From positions 992,001 through 1,056,000 of the forward strand of contig NZ_CP078069.1 of assembly GCF_019195435.1 (NCBI RefSeq): 64,000 nt of DNA, read 5' to 3'. Below, in pieces: positions 39,684 through 53,791 of this stretch (its first letter is position 1; each line of letters begins with the position of its first letter). Made by a program: the position numbers and the translations under genes. This stretch comes from Comamonas sp. NLF-1-9. Its GTDB lineage: Bacteria; Pseudomonadota; Gammaproteobacteria; Burkholderiales; Burkholderiaceae_C. Under the pieces are notes generated by a model that saw nothing but the letters and a program-made list of their open reading frames with translations, did not search any database and was not told the origin of the DNA.

Positions 39684-40148
39684 TCAACCCAGGGCGGCAA
39701 GCACCTCGGGCGGGGCCTGCACCAGCTCCAGCAGCACGCCTTCGCCGCTGATCGGAAACTGCTCGTTGCCCTTGGGGTGCAGAAAACACACGTCGTGGCC
39801 CGAGGCGCCCTTGCGTATCCCGCCCGGCGCAAAGCGCACGCCCTGCGCCGTCAGCCACTCGACGGCCTTGGGCAAGTCGTCAATCCACAGCCCGATGTGG
39901 TTCAAGGGCGGAATGTGCACCGCCGGCTTCTTGTCGATGTCCAGCGGCTGCATCAGGTCGACCTCCACCCTGGAGGCGCCGCTGCCCATGACCAGGATGT
40001 CTTCATCCACGTTCTCGCGCTGGCTCTGAAAGCTGCCGCTGGGCGTGAGGCCGAACATGTCCACCCACAAGCGGCGCAAGGCCGCCTTGTCGGTGCCGCC
40101 GATCGCAACCTGCTGTATGCCCAGAACCTTGAACGGACGATTTGCCAT
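39684..40148 (-). CDS. VOC-family protein, candidate methylmalonyl-CoA epimerase
   Basis: A 154-residue vicinal-oxygen-chelate protein. Putative metal ligands in order are Gln in GIQQVAIGG, Glu in [11 protein letters not shown], His in [11 protein letters not shown] and Glu in LLELVQAP: the Q/E/H/E set of glyoxalase I rather than the His-first set of classical epimerases. Its place at the end of a propionyl-CoA carboxylase and methylmalonyl-CoA mutase block suggests it racemises methylmalonyl-CoA. Lactoylglutathione lyase or dioxygenase-like roles remain possible. A perfect AAGGAG precedes the start. Confidence 0.75.
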   Translation of the reverse strand: MANRPFKVLGIQQVAIGGTDKAALRRLWVDMFGLTPSGSFQSQRENVDEDILVMGSGASRVEVDLMQPLDIDKKPAVHIPPLNHIGLWIDDLPKAVEWLTAQGVRFAPGGIRKGASGHDVCFLHPKGNEQFPISGEGVLLELVQAPPEVLAALG

Positions 40149-40153
40149 GCGCT

Positions 40154-40480
40154 TTACTCCTTGAAAATTTCATCGGCGCCACCCTGGCGCATCCAGACTG
40201 CCACCTGCTCGCGCGCGCGGGCCAGTTCCTGCTCCGACGCAAATTCCAGCCCCAGGCGCTTGCGCCGCGCCGCCGCGCCGGCCAGCAATTGCACCCGGGC
40301 GCGGGGCAGAGCAAAAGCCTGCGCCGCCCAGGCCAGCAAGGCGGCATTGGCCTTGCCATCGACCGGCGGCGCGGCCAGGCGCACACGCAGCGCCGCACCA
40401 TGGGCGCCGGCTGGCCCGGTGCGCCGCGCACCCGGCGTGGCGTGGATGGACAGCACGAGCATGGACGGCATGGCCGCCAT
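40154..40480 (-). CDS. DUF167 (YggU) family protein
   Basis: A 108-residue protein with the DUF167 signature: [38 protein letters not shown] and [16 protein letters not shown]. The family is small, widespread and of unknown function. It sits just upstream of the VOC gene (5-nt gap), so the two are probably cotranscribed. A start three codons in is equally possible. Confidence 0.9.
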   Translation of the reverse strand: MAAMPSMLVLSIHATPGARRTGPAGAHGAALRVRLAAPPVDGKANAALLAWAAQAFALPRARVQLLAGAAARRKRLGLEFASEQELARAREQVAVWMRQGGADEIFKE

Positions 40481-40610
40481 TGTCCGGCAAGCGACCCGCC
40501 TCGCAATTCAGCTTGCGCCCAGCCAGAAGGCCCAACGCGGCGCCCGCGTTCATCCCTCTGCGGCGAACGCGCCGGCGCACATCCGGCCGAGGCCTTGCGA
40601 GGAGCTGCGG

Positions 40611-41009
40611 TCAACGCGTCTGCAAGTGCTGGCGCAGCCAGGCGGCGAAGTCGGCTTCCTGCAGGTCGCCGGCGGCAAGAGCGAGGGTTTGCAGCACGCA
40701 ATCAACATGGGGCGCCTGAATGCGGTAGCCGTTCAAGCGCAGAAAGAGCTGCGCCGCAACGAAGGCCGTGCGCTTGTTGCCGTCGATGAAAGGGTGATTG
40801 CGCACCAGACCCCAGGCATAGGCAGCGGCCAGATCCACCACGTCAGGCTGGCCGTAGGTGGCCATGTTCTGCGCGCGGGCCAATGCCGATTCGAACAAGC
40901 CTTCGTCGCGCAGCCCTGGCGCACCCCCATGTTCGGCCAACTGCTCCTGATGAACCGCGATCAGCACCTCACGCGGGAGCCAGCGCCAGCTGTCGTTGGC
41001 CGCCGTCAT
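40611..41009 (-). CDS. doc: Doc-type Fic toxin
   Basis: A 132-residue death-on-curing protein. The Fic motif is intact as HPFIDGNKRTAF, with the upstream LRDEGLFESALARAQNMATY and DLAAAYAWGLVRN helices typical of Doc, which phosphorylates elongation factor Tu. The start overlaps the stop of the AbrB-like antitoxin gene (ATGA), the classic toxin-antitoxin arrangement. Confidence 0.92.
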   Translation of the reverse strand: MTAANDSWRWLPREVLIAVHQEQLAEHGGAPGLRDEGLFESALARAQNMATYGQPDVVDLAAAYAWGLVRNHPFIDGNKRTAFVAAQLFLRLNGYRIQAPHVDCVLQTLALAAGDLQEADFAAWLRQHLQTR

Positions 41010-41239
41010 TTGGCCAGCTCACGCAGCACGTCGCGATACTCCTTCATGATTTCCCGCGCCAACGCCATCTGCTCGGCAAACTCATCGTCGTAGGGGCGCA
41101 GCGCCACGCCATCGGGCAGTTCGCTCAGAAAGAGCGAATCGCCCTTTTGCACCTTCAGGCGCGCCAGCACCTCCTTGGGCAGGATGACGCCCATGGAGTT
41201 GCCGATCTGGGTGACTTTCAAGGCAGTGGCGGCGGACAT
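41006..41239 (-). CDS. AbrB/MazE-family antitoxin paired with Doc
   Basis: A 77-residue protein. An N-terminal SpoVT/AbrB swapped-hairpin DNA-binding domain (LKVTQIGNSMGVILPKEVLARLKVQKGDSL) is followed by a C-terminal toxin-binding tail rich in Glu and Arg. The usual Doc partner is Phd, but AbrB-type partners are also known. The start is preceded by GAGG, and a perfect 16-bp palindrome lies 20 bp upstream as the likely autoregulatory operator. Confidence 0.9.
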   Translation of the reverse strand: MSAATALKVTQIGNSMGVILPKEVLARLKVQKGDSLFLSELPDGVALRPYDDEFAEQMALAREIMKEYRDVLRELAK

Positions 41240-41259
41240 GAGAGACCTCACAAGCAAGT

Positions 41260-41275
41260 TATAACGTACGTTATA
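41260..41275. promoter_or_regulatory. 16-bp perfect palindrome, probable toxin-antitoxin operator
   Basis: TATAACGTACGTTATA is its own reverse complement, stands out in GC-rich surroundings, and overlaps a possible -10 element 20 bp before the antitoxin start. AbrB-type antitoxins bind such symmetric AT-rich sites. Confidence 0.8.
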
Positions 41276-41317
41276 TTTTAGGCCAGTCTTCGTCCTCGCG
41301 CCAGCCCGAGCCCCTGC

Positions 41318-43366
<2,049 letters not shown>

Positions 43367-43385
43367 GGTGTCTCTCCTTGCCCGA

Positions 43386-44918
43386 TCACAGCGGCATGTT
43401 GCCGTGCTTGCGCCACGGGTTTTCCAGTTGCTTGTTCTGCAGCATGCCCAGCGAGCGACAGATGCGCTTTCTGGTCTCGTGCGGCTGGATCACGTCGTCA
43501 ATGAAGCCGCGTGCGCCCGCGACGAAGGGGTTGGCAAAGCGGGTCTTGTATTCGGCCTCGCGCGCGGCGAGTTTTTCCGGGTCGCCCTTGTCCTGGCGGA
43601 AGATGATCTCCACCGCGCCCTTGGCGCCCATCACCGCAATCTCGGCGTTGGGCCAGGCCAGGTTCACGTCGCCGCGCAGGTGCTTGGAGCTCATCACGTC
43701 GTAGGCGCCGCCATAGGCCTTGCGCGTGATCACGGTCACCTTGGGCACCGTGGCTTCGGCGTAGGCAAACAAGAGCTTGGCACCATGGCGGATGATGCCG
43801 CCCCATTCCTGCGAGGTGCCGGGCATGAAGCCGGGCACGTCGACGAAGGTGATGATGGGGATGTTGAAGGCATCGCAAAAACGCACGAAACGCGCGGCCT
43901 TGATGGAGCTGCGAATGTCCAGGCAGCCGGCAAGCACCAGCGGCTGGTTGGCGACGATGCCTACGGGGTGGCCGTCCATGCGCCCGAAGCCGATGACGAT
44001 GTTCTTTGCGTAGTCGGGCTGCAGCTCGAAGAAGTCGCCGTCGTCCACGGTCTTGAGGATCAGCTCCTTCATGTCGTAGGGCTGGTTGGGGTTGGCCGGC
44101 ACCAGGGTATCGAGGCTCAGGTCCGCGCGGTCTATCGGGTCGCGGCTCGGTCGCACCGGGGGTTTTTCGCGGTTGTTCAGCGGCAGGTAGTTGTACAGGC
44201 GGCGCAGCATCAAAAGCGCCTGCACGTCGTTGTCAAACGCCATGTCGGCCACGCCGCTCTTGGTGGTGTGGGTGATGGCGCCGCCCAGCTCTTCGGCGGT
44301 CACGCTCTCGTGCGTGACCGTCTTGACCACTTCGGGGCCGGTCACGAACATGTAGCTGGAATCCTTCACCATGAAGATGAAGTCGGTCATCGCCGGGCTG
44401 TAGACCGCGCCGCCGGCGCAGGGGCCCATGATCATGGAGATCTGCGGCACCACGCCGCTGGCGAGCACATTGCGCTGGAACACCTCGGCATAGCCGCCGA
44501 GCGAAGCCACGCCCTCCTGGATGCGCGCGCCGCCCGAATCGTTCAGGCCGATGACCGGCGCGCCGACCTTGATCGCCTGATCCATCACCTTGCAGATTTT
44601 CTCGGCGTGGGCTTCGGAGAGCGCCCCGCCAAACACCGTGAAGTCCTGGCTGAAGACGAACACCAGGCGGCCGTTGATCATGCCGTAGCCGGTGACCACG
44701 CCGTCGCCCGGAATCTTGTTGTCCTGCATGCCGAAGTCGGCGCAGCGGTGCTCGACGAACATGTCCCACTCTTCAAAAGTGCCTTCGTCGAGCAGCAGCT
44801 CGATGCGCTCGCGCGCCGTGAGCTTGCCCTTGGCGTGCTGCGCGTCGATGCGCTTTTGCCCGCCCCCCAGGCGCGCAAGATCGCGCTTTTGCTCCAGTTG
44901 TTCCAGGATGGTTTGCAT
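43386..44918 (-). CDS. pccB: propionyl-CoA carboxylase beta subunit (carboxyltransferase)
   Basis: A 510-residue carboxyltransferase. Family blocks are [59 protein letters not shown], the oxyanion region [19 protein letters not shown], and [20 protein letters not shown] in the C-terminal half. It transfers the carboxyl group from biotin to propionyl-CoA. AAGGA precedes the start. It lies between meaB and pccA in the same direction. Confidence 0.95.
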   Translation of the reverse strand: MQTILEQLEQKRDLARLGGGQKRIDAQHAKGKLTARERIELLLDEGTFEEWDMFVEHRCADFGMQDNKIPGDGVVTGYGMINGRLVFVFSQDFTVFGGALSEAHAEKICKVMDQAIKVGAPVIGLNDSGGARIQEGVASLGGYAEVFQRNVLASGVVPQISMIMGPCAGGAVYSPAMTDFIFMVKDSSYMFVTGPEVVKTVTHESVTAEELGGAITHTTKSGVADMAFDNDVQALLMLRRLYNYLPLNNREKPPVRPSRDPIDRADLSLDTLVPANPNQPYDMKELILKTVDDGDFFELQPDYAKNIVIGFGRMDGHPVGIVANQPLVLAGCLDIRSSIKAARFVRFCDAFNIPIITFVDVPGFMPGTSQEWGGIIRHGAKLLFAYAEATVPKVTVITRKAYGGAYDVMSSKHLRGDVNLAWPNAEIAVMGAKGAVEIIFRQDKGDPEKLAAREAEYKTRFANPFVAGARGFIDDVIQPHETRKRICRSLGMLQNKQLENPWRKHGNMPL

Positions 44919-44942
44919 GCTTGGGTCCTTGCTTGTAGTCGG

Positions 44943-44972
44943 GTTTACTATTCAATTGATAGCTTGCGGCGC
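44943..44972 (-). repeat. partial interspersed repeat, copy 10, at the meaB 3' end
   Basis: On the minus strand GGCGCCGCAAGCTATCAATT and GAATAG resemble the right half of the repeat. It encodes the last residues QAPQAIN and provides the TGA stop. It is short, so it could be chance. Confidence 0.4.
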
Positions 44973-45983
44973 CTGCCCTGCCTGCGCTGCGAGCAGATTG
45001 CGTGCTGCGGTGCTGGCAGCGATGTGCCCGGCGACGACGTCGGCTTGCACTTGCGGCAAGAGTTGCTGCACCGCAGGGTGCTGACGAAAGGCGCTGCGCA
45101 GGCCGGCGTCGATGCGCTCCCACATCCAGGCGAGCGCCTGGCGCTCGCGCCGCGCGGCCAGTTCGCCATTGGCGCTTTGCAGGCGGCGGTATTCGCTCAC
45201 CGCCGCCCAGAAGTCCTGCACGCCCTCGCCCTTCAGGGCGCTGATCGTCAGCACCCTGGGGTGCCAACGCTGCGGATCGTTCTGGGCATGCCTGGGGTTG
45301 CCTTGCATCGCCATGATGCGCAGGCTGGAGGTGATTTGCGTGCGCGTGCGGATCGCCGCGCGCGGGTCGATGTCGGCCTTGTTGACCACGACCAGGTCCG
45401 CGAGCTCCATCACGCCCTTCTTGATCGCCTGCAAGTCGTCGCCCGCGTTGGGCAGTTGCAGCACGCAGAACATGTCGGTCATGCCGTGCGCCGCGGTTTC
45501 GCTCTGGCCTACGCCGACGGTCTCGACGATCACCACGTCGTAGCCCGCGGCCTCACATACCAGCAGGCTTTCGCGCGTCTTCTCGGCCACGCCGCCCAGG
45601 GTGCCGCTGCTGGGGCTGGGGCGGATGTAGGCATGCTCCTGGCTTGCGAGCTGCTCCATGCGCGTCTTGTCGCCCAGGATGGAGCCGCCGGAGACGGTGG
45701 AAGACGGGTCTATCGCCAGCACCGCGACCTTCAGGCCTTGCTCGCGAATCAGGTACAGACCCAGGGACTCGATGAAGGTGGATTTGCCCACGCCCGGCAC
45801 GCCGCTGATGCCCAGGCGCAGCGCGCGGCCAGTGTGCGGCAGCAGCGCCGTCAGCAAGGCATCGCCCTGCGCGCGGTGGTCGGCGCGGGTGGATTCCAGC
45901 AGCGTGATCGCCTTGGCCATGGCGCGCCGGCGCACCATGGGCGCACCATGCAGCAGGGGTTCGAGCAGCGGCGGGGTGCCCAT
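44952..45983 (-). CDS. meaB: methylmalonyl-CoA mutase chaperone GTPase (MeaB/ArgK)
   Basis: A 343-residue G3E GTPase that protects and loads cobalamin in methylmalonyl-CoA mutase. P-loop ISGVPGVGKSTFIESLG, AIDPSSTVSGGSILGDKTRM, the switch VETVGVGQSE and the guanine motif VVNKADIDP are intact. The start ATG at 45983 lies 8 nt after the PIN toxin stop, so a toxin-antitoxin pair separates meaB from its client mcm. The C-terminal tail appears to be repeat-derived. Confidence 0.94.
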   Translation of the reverse strand: MGTPPLLEPLLHGAPMVRRRAMAKAITLLESTRADHRAQGDALLTALLPHTGRALRLGISGVPGVGKSTFIESLGLYLIREQGLKVAVLAIDPSSTVSGGSILGDKTRMEQLASQEHAYIRPSPSSGTLGGVAEKTRESLLVCEAAGYDVVIVETVGVGQSETAAHGMTDMFCVLQLPNAGDDLQAIKKGVMELADLVVVNKADIDPRAAIRTRTQITSSLRIMAMQGNPRHAQNDPQRWHPRVLTISALKGEGVQDFWAAVSEYRRLQSANGELAARRERQALAWMWERIDAGLRSAFRQHPAVQQLLPQVQADVVAGHIAASTAARNLLAAQAGQAPQAIN

Positions 45984-45990
45984 GGGTGGA

Positions 45991-46407
45991 TCAGAGAATT
46001 TCAAACGCGCGCCCGTCGGGCAGGCGGTAGCGTGAGAAGTCGCGCACATCGATGGTCCAGACCTGGGCGATGGCGGTTTCGCCTGCTGCCCAGACCAGGC
46101 TCGCGTCCGCAAAGTCCATTCGGGTACGGCGACCGTCGGTGTAGCGCTGCATCAGCGCGCGCATCTCTTGCAGATGCTCGGGATCGAACGGAAAGACCGA
46201 GACGCCGCCCTGCTCCACCCAGAGCAGCATGCGCGTGCCAATCTGCACGGGCAGGAAGCGCGAAGCCTCGACCACGCACGGCCAGGTGGTCGTGAGGTGC
46301 CATCCGGCGCGCTCTTGCTGCAGCAACTGGCGGTAGTGGTCATGGGCGATGTCGTCCTCATCGAACAAGGCGACCAGTGGGCCGGTATCGAGCAGCGCGA
46401 CGTTCAC
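45991..46407 (-). CDS. PIN-domain toxin (VapC-like)
   Basis: A 138-residue PIN RNase. Conserved acids are Asp in ALLDTGPLVALFD, Glu in CVVEASRF, Asp in MDFADASLVWAA and the Asp in WTIDVRDFSRYR. It overlaps the stop of a ribbon-helix-helix antitoxin gene (ATGA). VapC-type toxins cut tRNA or rRNA; the target cannot be inferred. Confidence 0.9.
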   Translation of the reverse strand: MNVALLDTGPLVALFDEDDIAHDHYRQLLQQERAGWHLTTTWPCVVEASRFLPVQIGTRMLLWVEQGGVSVFPFDPEHLQEMRALMQRYTDGRRTRMDFADASLVWAAGETAIAQVWTIDVRDFSRYRLPDGRAFEIL

Positions 46408-46751
46408 TGCGCACCGTCCTCGTTGTCGGGCACCCAGGCGACGCCTTTCTTGCGCGCTGCCTGGTATGCCAGCCAGTCACGGCTCTGCGCCTCGCGCTGG
46501 GAGCGCAGTTTGTCCCGCAGGCGCTCGCCGGTGCTCAGCGGCTGCGCCGATGCATCGTCGGGCGCGGGGTCGGCTACGCGATATTGCGCCGCGGATTCCA
46601 TGACCTCGTGATAAAGCTGCGCCGGGTCCTTGCGCCCCAGCGCGCGCTCAACCGCATCGATGATGAATTGCGATTTGGTTTTTCCCAGGCGGCGCGCGGC
46701 CTGCTCCAGCTCTTTTTCAAGCAAGGGGTCCATGCGAACGGAAACAGCCAT
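46404..46751 (-). CDS. ribbon-helix-helix antitoxin
   Basis: A 115-residue protein. The N-terminal RHH/CopG DNA-binding motif (VSVRMDPLLEKELEQAARRL, then KTKSQFIIDAVERAL) is followed by a long charged C-terminal arm likely to wrap the toxin. GGAGG precedes the start. A 17-bp near-palindrome 20 bp upstream (46771-46787) is the likely operator. It starts 50 bp after mcm, so readthrough from mcm may also express it. Confidence 0.88.
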   Translation of the reverse strand: MAVSVRMDPLLEKELEQAARRLGKTKSQFIIDAVERALGRKDPAQLYHEVMESAAQYRVADPAPDDASAQPLSTGERLRDKLRSQREAQSRDWLAYQAARKKGVAWVPDNEDGAQ

Positions 46752-46770
46752 GGTATGTCCTCCGGTTGAA

Positions 46771-46787
46771 ATACGGTATTACTGTAT
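46771..46787. promoter_or_regulatory. near-palindromic site upstream of the RHH antitoxin
   Basis: ATACGGTA-T-TACTGTAT has two 8-bp arms matching at seven positions, 20 bp before the antitoxin start and between mcm and the toxin-antitoxin pair. The spacing and symmetry suit an RHH operator. Confidence 0.7.
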
Positions 46788-46801
46788 CTCAACTACCCGG
46801 C

Positions 46802-48958
<2,157 letters not shown>

Positions 48959-49102
48959 GATGGCTGCTGGTTGGGGCGCGCTGCAGGGTAGGTGCTCGAC
49001 GGGCAGACACGAGCGGCTCCAAGTCTGCCGAAATGCAATGGCAAGAGTGTAGCAGATTCCGTAATTATTAATTCATTATTTCATTTCAGGTACAGTGTGG
49101 CC

Positions 49103-49738
49103 ATGTCCCACGCCACGCTGAACCACCGCGCGCTCTACGAAGAAGTGGCCGAGCAACTGCGCCAGCGCATCTTCCAGCGCGAGCTGGAGCCGGGCTGCTG
49201 GATAGACGAGCTCAAGATTGCCGAGGAATTCGGCATCAGCCGCACGCCGCTGCGCGAGGCCTTGAAAGTGCTCGCCACCGAAGGGCTGGTCACGATGAAG
49301 GTGCGCCGCGGCGCCTACGTGACCGAAACGTCGGAAAAAGACCTGCGCGACATCTACCACCTGCTGGCCCTGCTCGAAAGTGATGCGGCCGCCCAAGTGG
49401 CGCGCGGCGCCAGCGGCGCCGAGCTCGCCGAGCTGCAGACGCTGCACGACGAACTGGAAGGCGCGGCAGACCAGCACGAACGCTTCTTCGCGCTCAACGA
49501 ACAATTTCACCTGCGCGTGCTCGAGCTTGCCGACAACCGCTGGCGCCAGCAGCTCGTGGGCGATCTGCGCAAGGTGATGAAACTCAACCGCCACAACTCG
49601 CTGTTCAAGCGTGGGCGCATCGCCGATTCCCTCGCCGAGCACCGCGCCATCATGGCTGCGCTGCGCGAGCGCAAGCCCGAAGCCGCCGCCCAAGCGGTGC
49701 GCGAACACTTCGCCAACGGCCTGCAGGCCGCCGGTTGA
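49103..49738 (+). CDS. GntR-family regulator (FCD type), probable regulator of the mcm block
   Basis: A 211-residue regulator. The winged helix has QLRQRIFQRELEPGCWIDEL and FGISRTPLREALKVLATEGL with the wing VRRGAYVTE. The C-terminal FCD ligand-binding domain contains ALNEQFHLRVLELADN and the metal-binding-type AEHRAIMAALRER. It is divergent from mcm over an AT-rich 144-bp gap containing TAATTATTAATTCATTATTT, where promoters and an operator are expected. The likely ligand is a propionate or methylmalonate intermediate, by context only. Confidence 0.88.
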   Translation: MSHATLNHRALYEEVAEQLRQRIFQRELEPGCWIDELKIAEEFGISRTPLREALKVLATEGLVTMKVRRGAYVTETSEKDLRDIYHLLALLESDAAAQVARGASGAELAELQTLHDELEGAADQHERFFALNEQFHLRVLELADNRWRQQLVGDLRKVMKLNRHNSLFKRGRIADSLAEHRAIMAALRERKPEAAAQAVREHFANGLQAAG

Positions 49739-49741
49739 CAC

Positions 49742-49797
49742 TATCGATTTAATAGCTGCTTGCGCTTGATGGCAAAGCGCAAGAGGCCGAATTCGTT
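49742..49797 (-). repeat. interspersed palindromic repeat, copy 12
   Basis: Between the GntR gene and dusA. A perfect 9-bp stem (CTTGCGCTT at 49759-49767, AAGCGCAAG at 49775-49783) has loop GATGGCA. The minus strand reads CGGCCTCTTGCGCTTTGCC and AAGCGCAAGCAGCTATTAAA. It is the only clear copy lying antisense to both neighbours. Confidence 0.8.
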
Positions 49798-49827
49798 AAA
49801 ATACGACCCCGACTTTCCCGACTGCCC

Positions 49828-50847
49828 GTGTCTGAAACCGCCCTGCCTTGTTCGCCCTGGCGCCTGTCCGTCGCCCCGATGATGGACTGGACGGATCGCC
49901 ATTGCCGCTACTTTCACCGACTGCTCACGCGCCACACGCGCCTGTACACCGAGATGGTGACCACCGGCGCGCTGCTGCATGGCGACGCGCCGCGCCACCT
50001 GCGTTTTGATGCGCTCGAGCACCCCGTGGCGCTGCAACTGGGGGGCAGCGAGCCGGCCGAGCTGGCGCAGGCCGCGCGCCTGGGGGCCGAGTGGGGCTAT
50101 GACGAGATCAACCTCAACTGCGGCTGCCCGAGCGAGCGCGTGCAGCGCGGCGCCTTTGGCGCCTGCCTGATGCGCGAGCCGCAGCTCGTCGCCGACTGCG
50201 TCAAGGCCATGGTGGATGCGGTGGACGTCCCCGTCACCGTCAAGCACCGCATCGGCATAGACCAGGACGAAAGCTACGCCTTCGTGCGCGACTTCGTCGG
50301 CACCGTGGCCGAGGCGGGCTGCCGGGTCTTCATCGTGCATGCGCGCAATGCCTGGCTGCAAGGCCTCTCGCCCAAGGAAAACCGCGAGATCCCGCCGCTG
50401 CGCCATGAGCTCGCTCAGCAGCTCAAGCAGGACTTTCCCGCGCTGTGCATCGTGGTCAACGGCGGACTCAAGAGCAACGAAGCCATCGCCGCGCAACTGG
50501 CCGTGCTCGACGGCGTGATGGTCGGGCGCGAGGCCTACCACAACCCCTGGCTGCTCGCTTCCTGGGACAGTACTTTCTTCAATGGTCCAGACCCTGCGCA
50601 AAGCCGCGACGCCATCGAACAAGCCATGACCGAATACATGGAGCGTGAAGCACGCGAACACGGTTCCTCCTGGCAGAGCATCGCGCGCCACATGCTGGGG
50701 CTGAGAAACGGCCTGGCAGGCAGCCGCCGCTGGCGCCAGGTCTGGAGCGACCATCGCCTCAAGGACTTGCCCGCGCGTGAAGTAGGCGCACGTGCCGCCC
50801 GTGGTGCACGACTGCACGCTCGGGCAGATCAGGCCGCCTTGCCATGA
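49828..50847 (+). CDS. dusA: tRNA-dihydrouridine(20/20a) synthase
   Basis: A 339-residue FMN enzyme reducing U20/U20a of tRNA. It has the DusA-type start LSVAPMMDWTDRHCRYFHRL, YTEMVTTGALLHGD, the catalytic Cys in NLNCGCPSERVQRGAFGA, VKHRIGIDQ, and the FMN-binding VNGGLKS and VMVGREAYHNP. The GTG at 49828 is the only start giving this N-terminus. The last 25 or so residues (GARAARGARLHARADQAALP) are Arg/Ala-rich and look unlike the usual DusA end, perhaps because the adjoining lactate block was joined here. Confidence 0.94.
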   Translation: MSETALPCSPWRLSVAPMMDWTDRHCRYFHRLLTRHTRLYTEMVTTGALLHGDAPRHLRFDALEHPVALQLGGSEPAELAQAARLGAEWGYDEINLNCGCPSERVQRGAFGACLMREPQLVADCVKAMVDAVDVPVTVKHRIGIDQDESYAFVRDFVGTVAEAGCRVFIVHARNAWLQGLSPKENREIPPLRHELAQQLKQDFPALCIVVNGGLKSNEAIAAQLAVLDGVMVGREAYHNPWLLASWDSTFFNGPDPAQSRDAIEQAMTEYMEREAREHGSSWQSIARHMLGLRNGLAGSRRWRQVWSDHRLKDLPAREVGARAARGARLHARADQAALP

Positions 50848-50875
50848 CAGAGCGGCGGCCCGCCGACCAGACGGT

Positions 50876-52636
50876 TCAACCTTCGCGATAGCCCGCAGGC
50901 CAAGCTCCGGACTCATCGCAGCACCTGCCCCACCCGCGCAGCCGGGGTGTCTGCCCCAGGCCCGGGTTGAAAGTGTTGGTGGGGTCCAGTTCGCGGTAGA
51001 AATCGGCAAGTGCCGGCTTGGCCACATACATGTGTCCAACATTGTGCTCGGCCGGGTACTCGGCGCGCCGCTCGTCCAGCAAGCGCCACATGCGGTGCTC
51101 CATCGCAAGCGGATCTGCGCCCTTTCTGACGATGTAATCCTGATGAAACACGTGGCAGAGGAAATGTCCGTAATACACCTTGTGGAGCACATCGCGCTCG
51201 ACTGCCTCGGGCAGACGCTCTACCCACTGCCGGTCGTTGCGGCGCAGGGCCACGTCCAGAGCCACGATGTCCTGAACCTGGCGCCGGTGTACCGCGCGGT
51301 AACGGATAGCCGCTCCGGCAACGGCGAAGCGGTGCAGAAAGGCCTTTTTCCCTTCGTGCGGCGTGCACTCGAACCAGCCGCCCGTATCGCTGGCGCCGAA
51401 AAAATCGGCAAAAAAGTCGCGCGCTGCATCCGCCGCGTCATTGGCCACGCGCACCAGCAGGTGGTGCTCGTAACGCTCGCGCCACTGGCTCATGCGCCTG
51501 GGCAGGTGGCCCGGCAGCAATCCGGTCACGAACTGCAAGGCATGGTCCGTCACCCCATGCAGGCCCAGACGTTCAAGCCAACCGTCAATGCGGCTTTTCA
51601 GGGCAAACGCGGCGGGAATGCGCGCCGTGCCGAAGTGGTGGATGAAGAGGAAAGTGTCCTTACCGTATTTTTCGCCGATGTCGTAGGCCGTGCGGTGAAT
51701 GTATTCCCCGGCGATGGGCAGGCTCGGCAAGGCCGTCAGCAGATGGCGGCGTACCGCCGTCAGATCGTCCGGCGCATTGCTGCCGATATAGAACACCGTG
51801 CTTTCTTCCTTGGCGAAGGTGTCCAGCCGCACGGCAAACACACAGAGTCTGCCGGCCGAGCCCGAAGCCTCGAACAGGCGCGAGCGGTCCGCATTGAAGC
51901 GCGCCGGCGTATCGGCATCGACGGCCCGCACGTCCTGCGCATAACGGCGATCGGACGCCGCGCGCTGCGGATCGTGCGTGATGTCGGCCTCGCCGTAATC
52001 TCCCGCCTGCAGCCGTGTGAGTATTTCTTCCGGCGTGCTGCCGAGGGCAATCCCCAGATGGTTGACGAGCTCCAGCGTGCCGTCGCCGCGCAGGCGCGCA
52101 TACAGCGCCAATTCGGTATACGCGGGGCCGCGCCGCACCAGCGCGCCGCCTGAGTTGTTGCAGATGCCGCCCAGCACCGACGCACCGATGCACGAGGAGC
52201 CGATCACCGAATGCGGCTCGCGCCCCAGCGGCTGCAGCACCCGCTCCAGACGATCGAGCGTGGCCCCGGGCAGACAGACCACCTGCGTCCCCCCGGCGAT
52301 CAATTGCACGCCGGTGATGCGCAGGGTGTTGATCAGCACGACCTCGCGGTCATAGCGATCCCCGTCGGGCGTGGAACCGCCGGTCAGCCCGGTATTGGCC
52401 GCCTGCATGATGACGATGCGGTCTGCGGCCGTCACCGCCTGCAACACCTGCCACTGTTGCAGCAAGGTGGCCGGGCGCACCACGGCAAGCACACGGCCGC
52501 CGCCCGTGCGATGACCCTTTCGAAAACGCCGTGTGGCCTGCTCGCCCGTGAGCACATGGGTCGCACCGACGATCTCGCGCAGCAGCGCCAGCAACGCGCG
52601 GGCATCAGGCACCGCTGCGGGGCAAGAGGCGCTCAT
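50876..52636 (-). CDS. dld: quinone-dependent D-lactate dehydrogenase
   Basis: A 586-residue peripheral membrane flavoprotein oxidising D-lactate to pyruvate with electrons to quinone. The FAD domain has [20 protein letters not shown] and [20 protein letters not shown]. The middle and C-terminal parts match E. coli-type Dld, including [38 protein letters not shown] and [20 protein letters not shown]. The ATG at 52636 overlaps the lldD stop (ATGA). It is the last gene of the lactate block. Confidence 0.94.
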   Translation of the reverse strand: MSASCPAAVPDARALLALLREIVGATHVLTGEQATRRFRKGHRTGGGRVLAVVRPATLLQQWQVLQAVTAADRIVIMQAANTGLTGGSTPDGDRYDREVVLINTLRITGVQLIAGGTQVVCLPGATLDRLERVLQPLGREPHSVIGSSCIGASVLGGICNNSGGALVRRGPAYTELALYARLRGDGTLELVNHLGIALGSTPEEILTRLQAGDYGEADITHDPQRAASDRRYAQDVRAVDADTPARFNADRSRLFEASGSAGRLCVFAVRLDTFAKEESTVFYIGSNAPDDLTAVRRHLLTALPSLPIAGEYIHRTAYDIGEKYGKDTFLFIHHFGTARIPAAFALKSRIDGWLERLGLHGVTDHALQFVTGLLPGHLPRRMSQWRERYEHHLLVRVANDAADAARDFFADFFGASDTGGWFECTPHEGKKAFLHRFAVAGAAIRYRAVHRRQVQDIVALDVALRRNDRQWVERLPEAVERDVLHKVYYGHFLCHVFHQDYIVRKGADPLAMEHRMWRLLDERRAEYPAEHNVGHMYVAKPALADFYRELDPTNTFNPGLGQTPRLRGWGRCCDESGAWPAGYREG

Positions 52637-53772
52637 GCGGCGCACGCAAGCAGATCGGAAGTGATGTCCGCCACTGAGGCAGTGCTCGTGAGCGTCATGG
52701 CCACGCGCAACTCCTTCTCCAGCAGGTCGAGCAGGTGCTTCACACCGGCCTCGCCAGCTGCGGCCAGGGCGTAGATATAGGCGCGGCCGATCATGGCGCA
52801 GTCGGCGCCCAAGGCCAGCGCGCGCATCACATCCAGACCGCTGCGCACACCCGAGTCAAGCAATATCCTGATCTGCCCCTTGACCGCATCGGCGATCGGC
52901 GGCAACGCACGGGCCGACGAGAGCACGCCGTCGAGCTGGCGCCCGCCGTGGTTGGAGACGACGATGCCATCGGCCCCGAACCGCACGGCGTCCCTGGCAT
53001 CCTCGGGATCGAGAATGCCCTTGATGACCATCGCGCCCTTCCAGAACGCGCGTATCCACTCCAGGTCCTTCCAGGCGATGGAAGGGTCGAAGTTCTCGCC
53101 CAGGTAGCCCATGTAATCCTGCAAGCCGGTTGGATGGCCACGATAGGCGGAAATATTGCCCAGGTCGTGCGGGCGCCCGGCCAGCCCCACGTCCCAGGCC
53201 CAACGCGGATGCAACACGGCCTGCACATAGCGGCGCAGCGCAGCCCACGGACCGCTCATGCCCGAATGGGCATCGCGGTAGCGGGCGCCGGGCACCGGCA
53301 TGTCCACCGTGAACACCAGCGTGGAGCAGCCTGCGGCCTGAGCGCGTTCGAGCACGTTCTGCATGAAGCCGCGGTCTTTCAGCACATAGAGCTGAAACCA
53401 CATCGGCCGCGTGATCTGCGGCACCACTTCCTCAATCGGGCACACCGAGACGCTGGACATGGTGAAGGGCACCCCGCAGGCATCGGCCGCACGAGCCGCC
53501 TGCACCTCCCCGCGCCGGCGGTACATGCCCGTCAGGCCGACCGGCGACAGCGCCACGGGAAACGCAAGTCTTTCGCCGAACAGTTCGATGCCGGTGTCCA
53601 GCCGACTCATGTCCTTGAGCACGCGCTGGCGCAGGGCCACGTCGGCAAGATCCTGCACATTGCGCCGCAATGTGTGCTCGGCGTAGGCGCCGCCATCGAT
53701 GTAATGAAACAGGAACGGCGGCAGAATGCGCTGCGCTGCCGCGCGGTAGTCGGTGCCGCAGGAAATGATCAT
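52633..53772 (-). CDS. lldD: FMN-dependent L-lactate dehydrogenase
   Basis: A 379-residue member of the 2-hydroxyacid oxidase family that feeds electrons from L-lactate to quinone. Features are [66 protein letters not shown], the catalytic His/Arg in [12 protein letters not shown], and [20 protein letters not shown]. It is coupled to dld by overlap and follows lldR, so both lactate isomers are covered. Confidence 0.96.
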   Translation of the reverse strand: MIISCGTDYRAAAQRILPPFLFHYIDGGAYAEHTLRRNVQDLADVALRQRVLKDMSRLDTGIELFGERLAFPVALSPVGLTGMYRRRGEVQAARAADACGVPFTMSSVSVCPIEEVVPQITRPMWFQLYVLKDRGFMQNVLERAQAAGCSTLVFTVDMPVPGARYRDAHSGMSGPWAALRRYVQAVLHPRWAWDVGLAGRPHDLGNISAYRGHPTGLQDYMGYLGENFDPSIAWKDLEWIRAFWKGAMVIKGILDPEDARDAVRFGADGIVVSNHGGRQLDGVLSSARALPPIADAVKGQIRILLDSGVRSGLDVMRALALGADCAMIGRAYIYALAAAGEAGVKHLLDLLEKELRVAMTLTSTASVADITSDLLACAA

Positions 53773-53791
53773 GGCAAGGCTCGCTGGTCGG

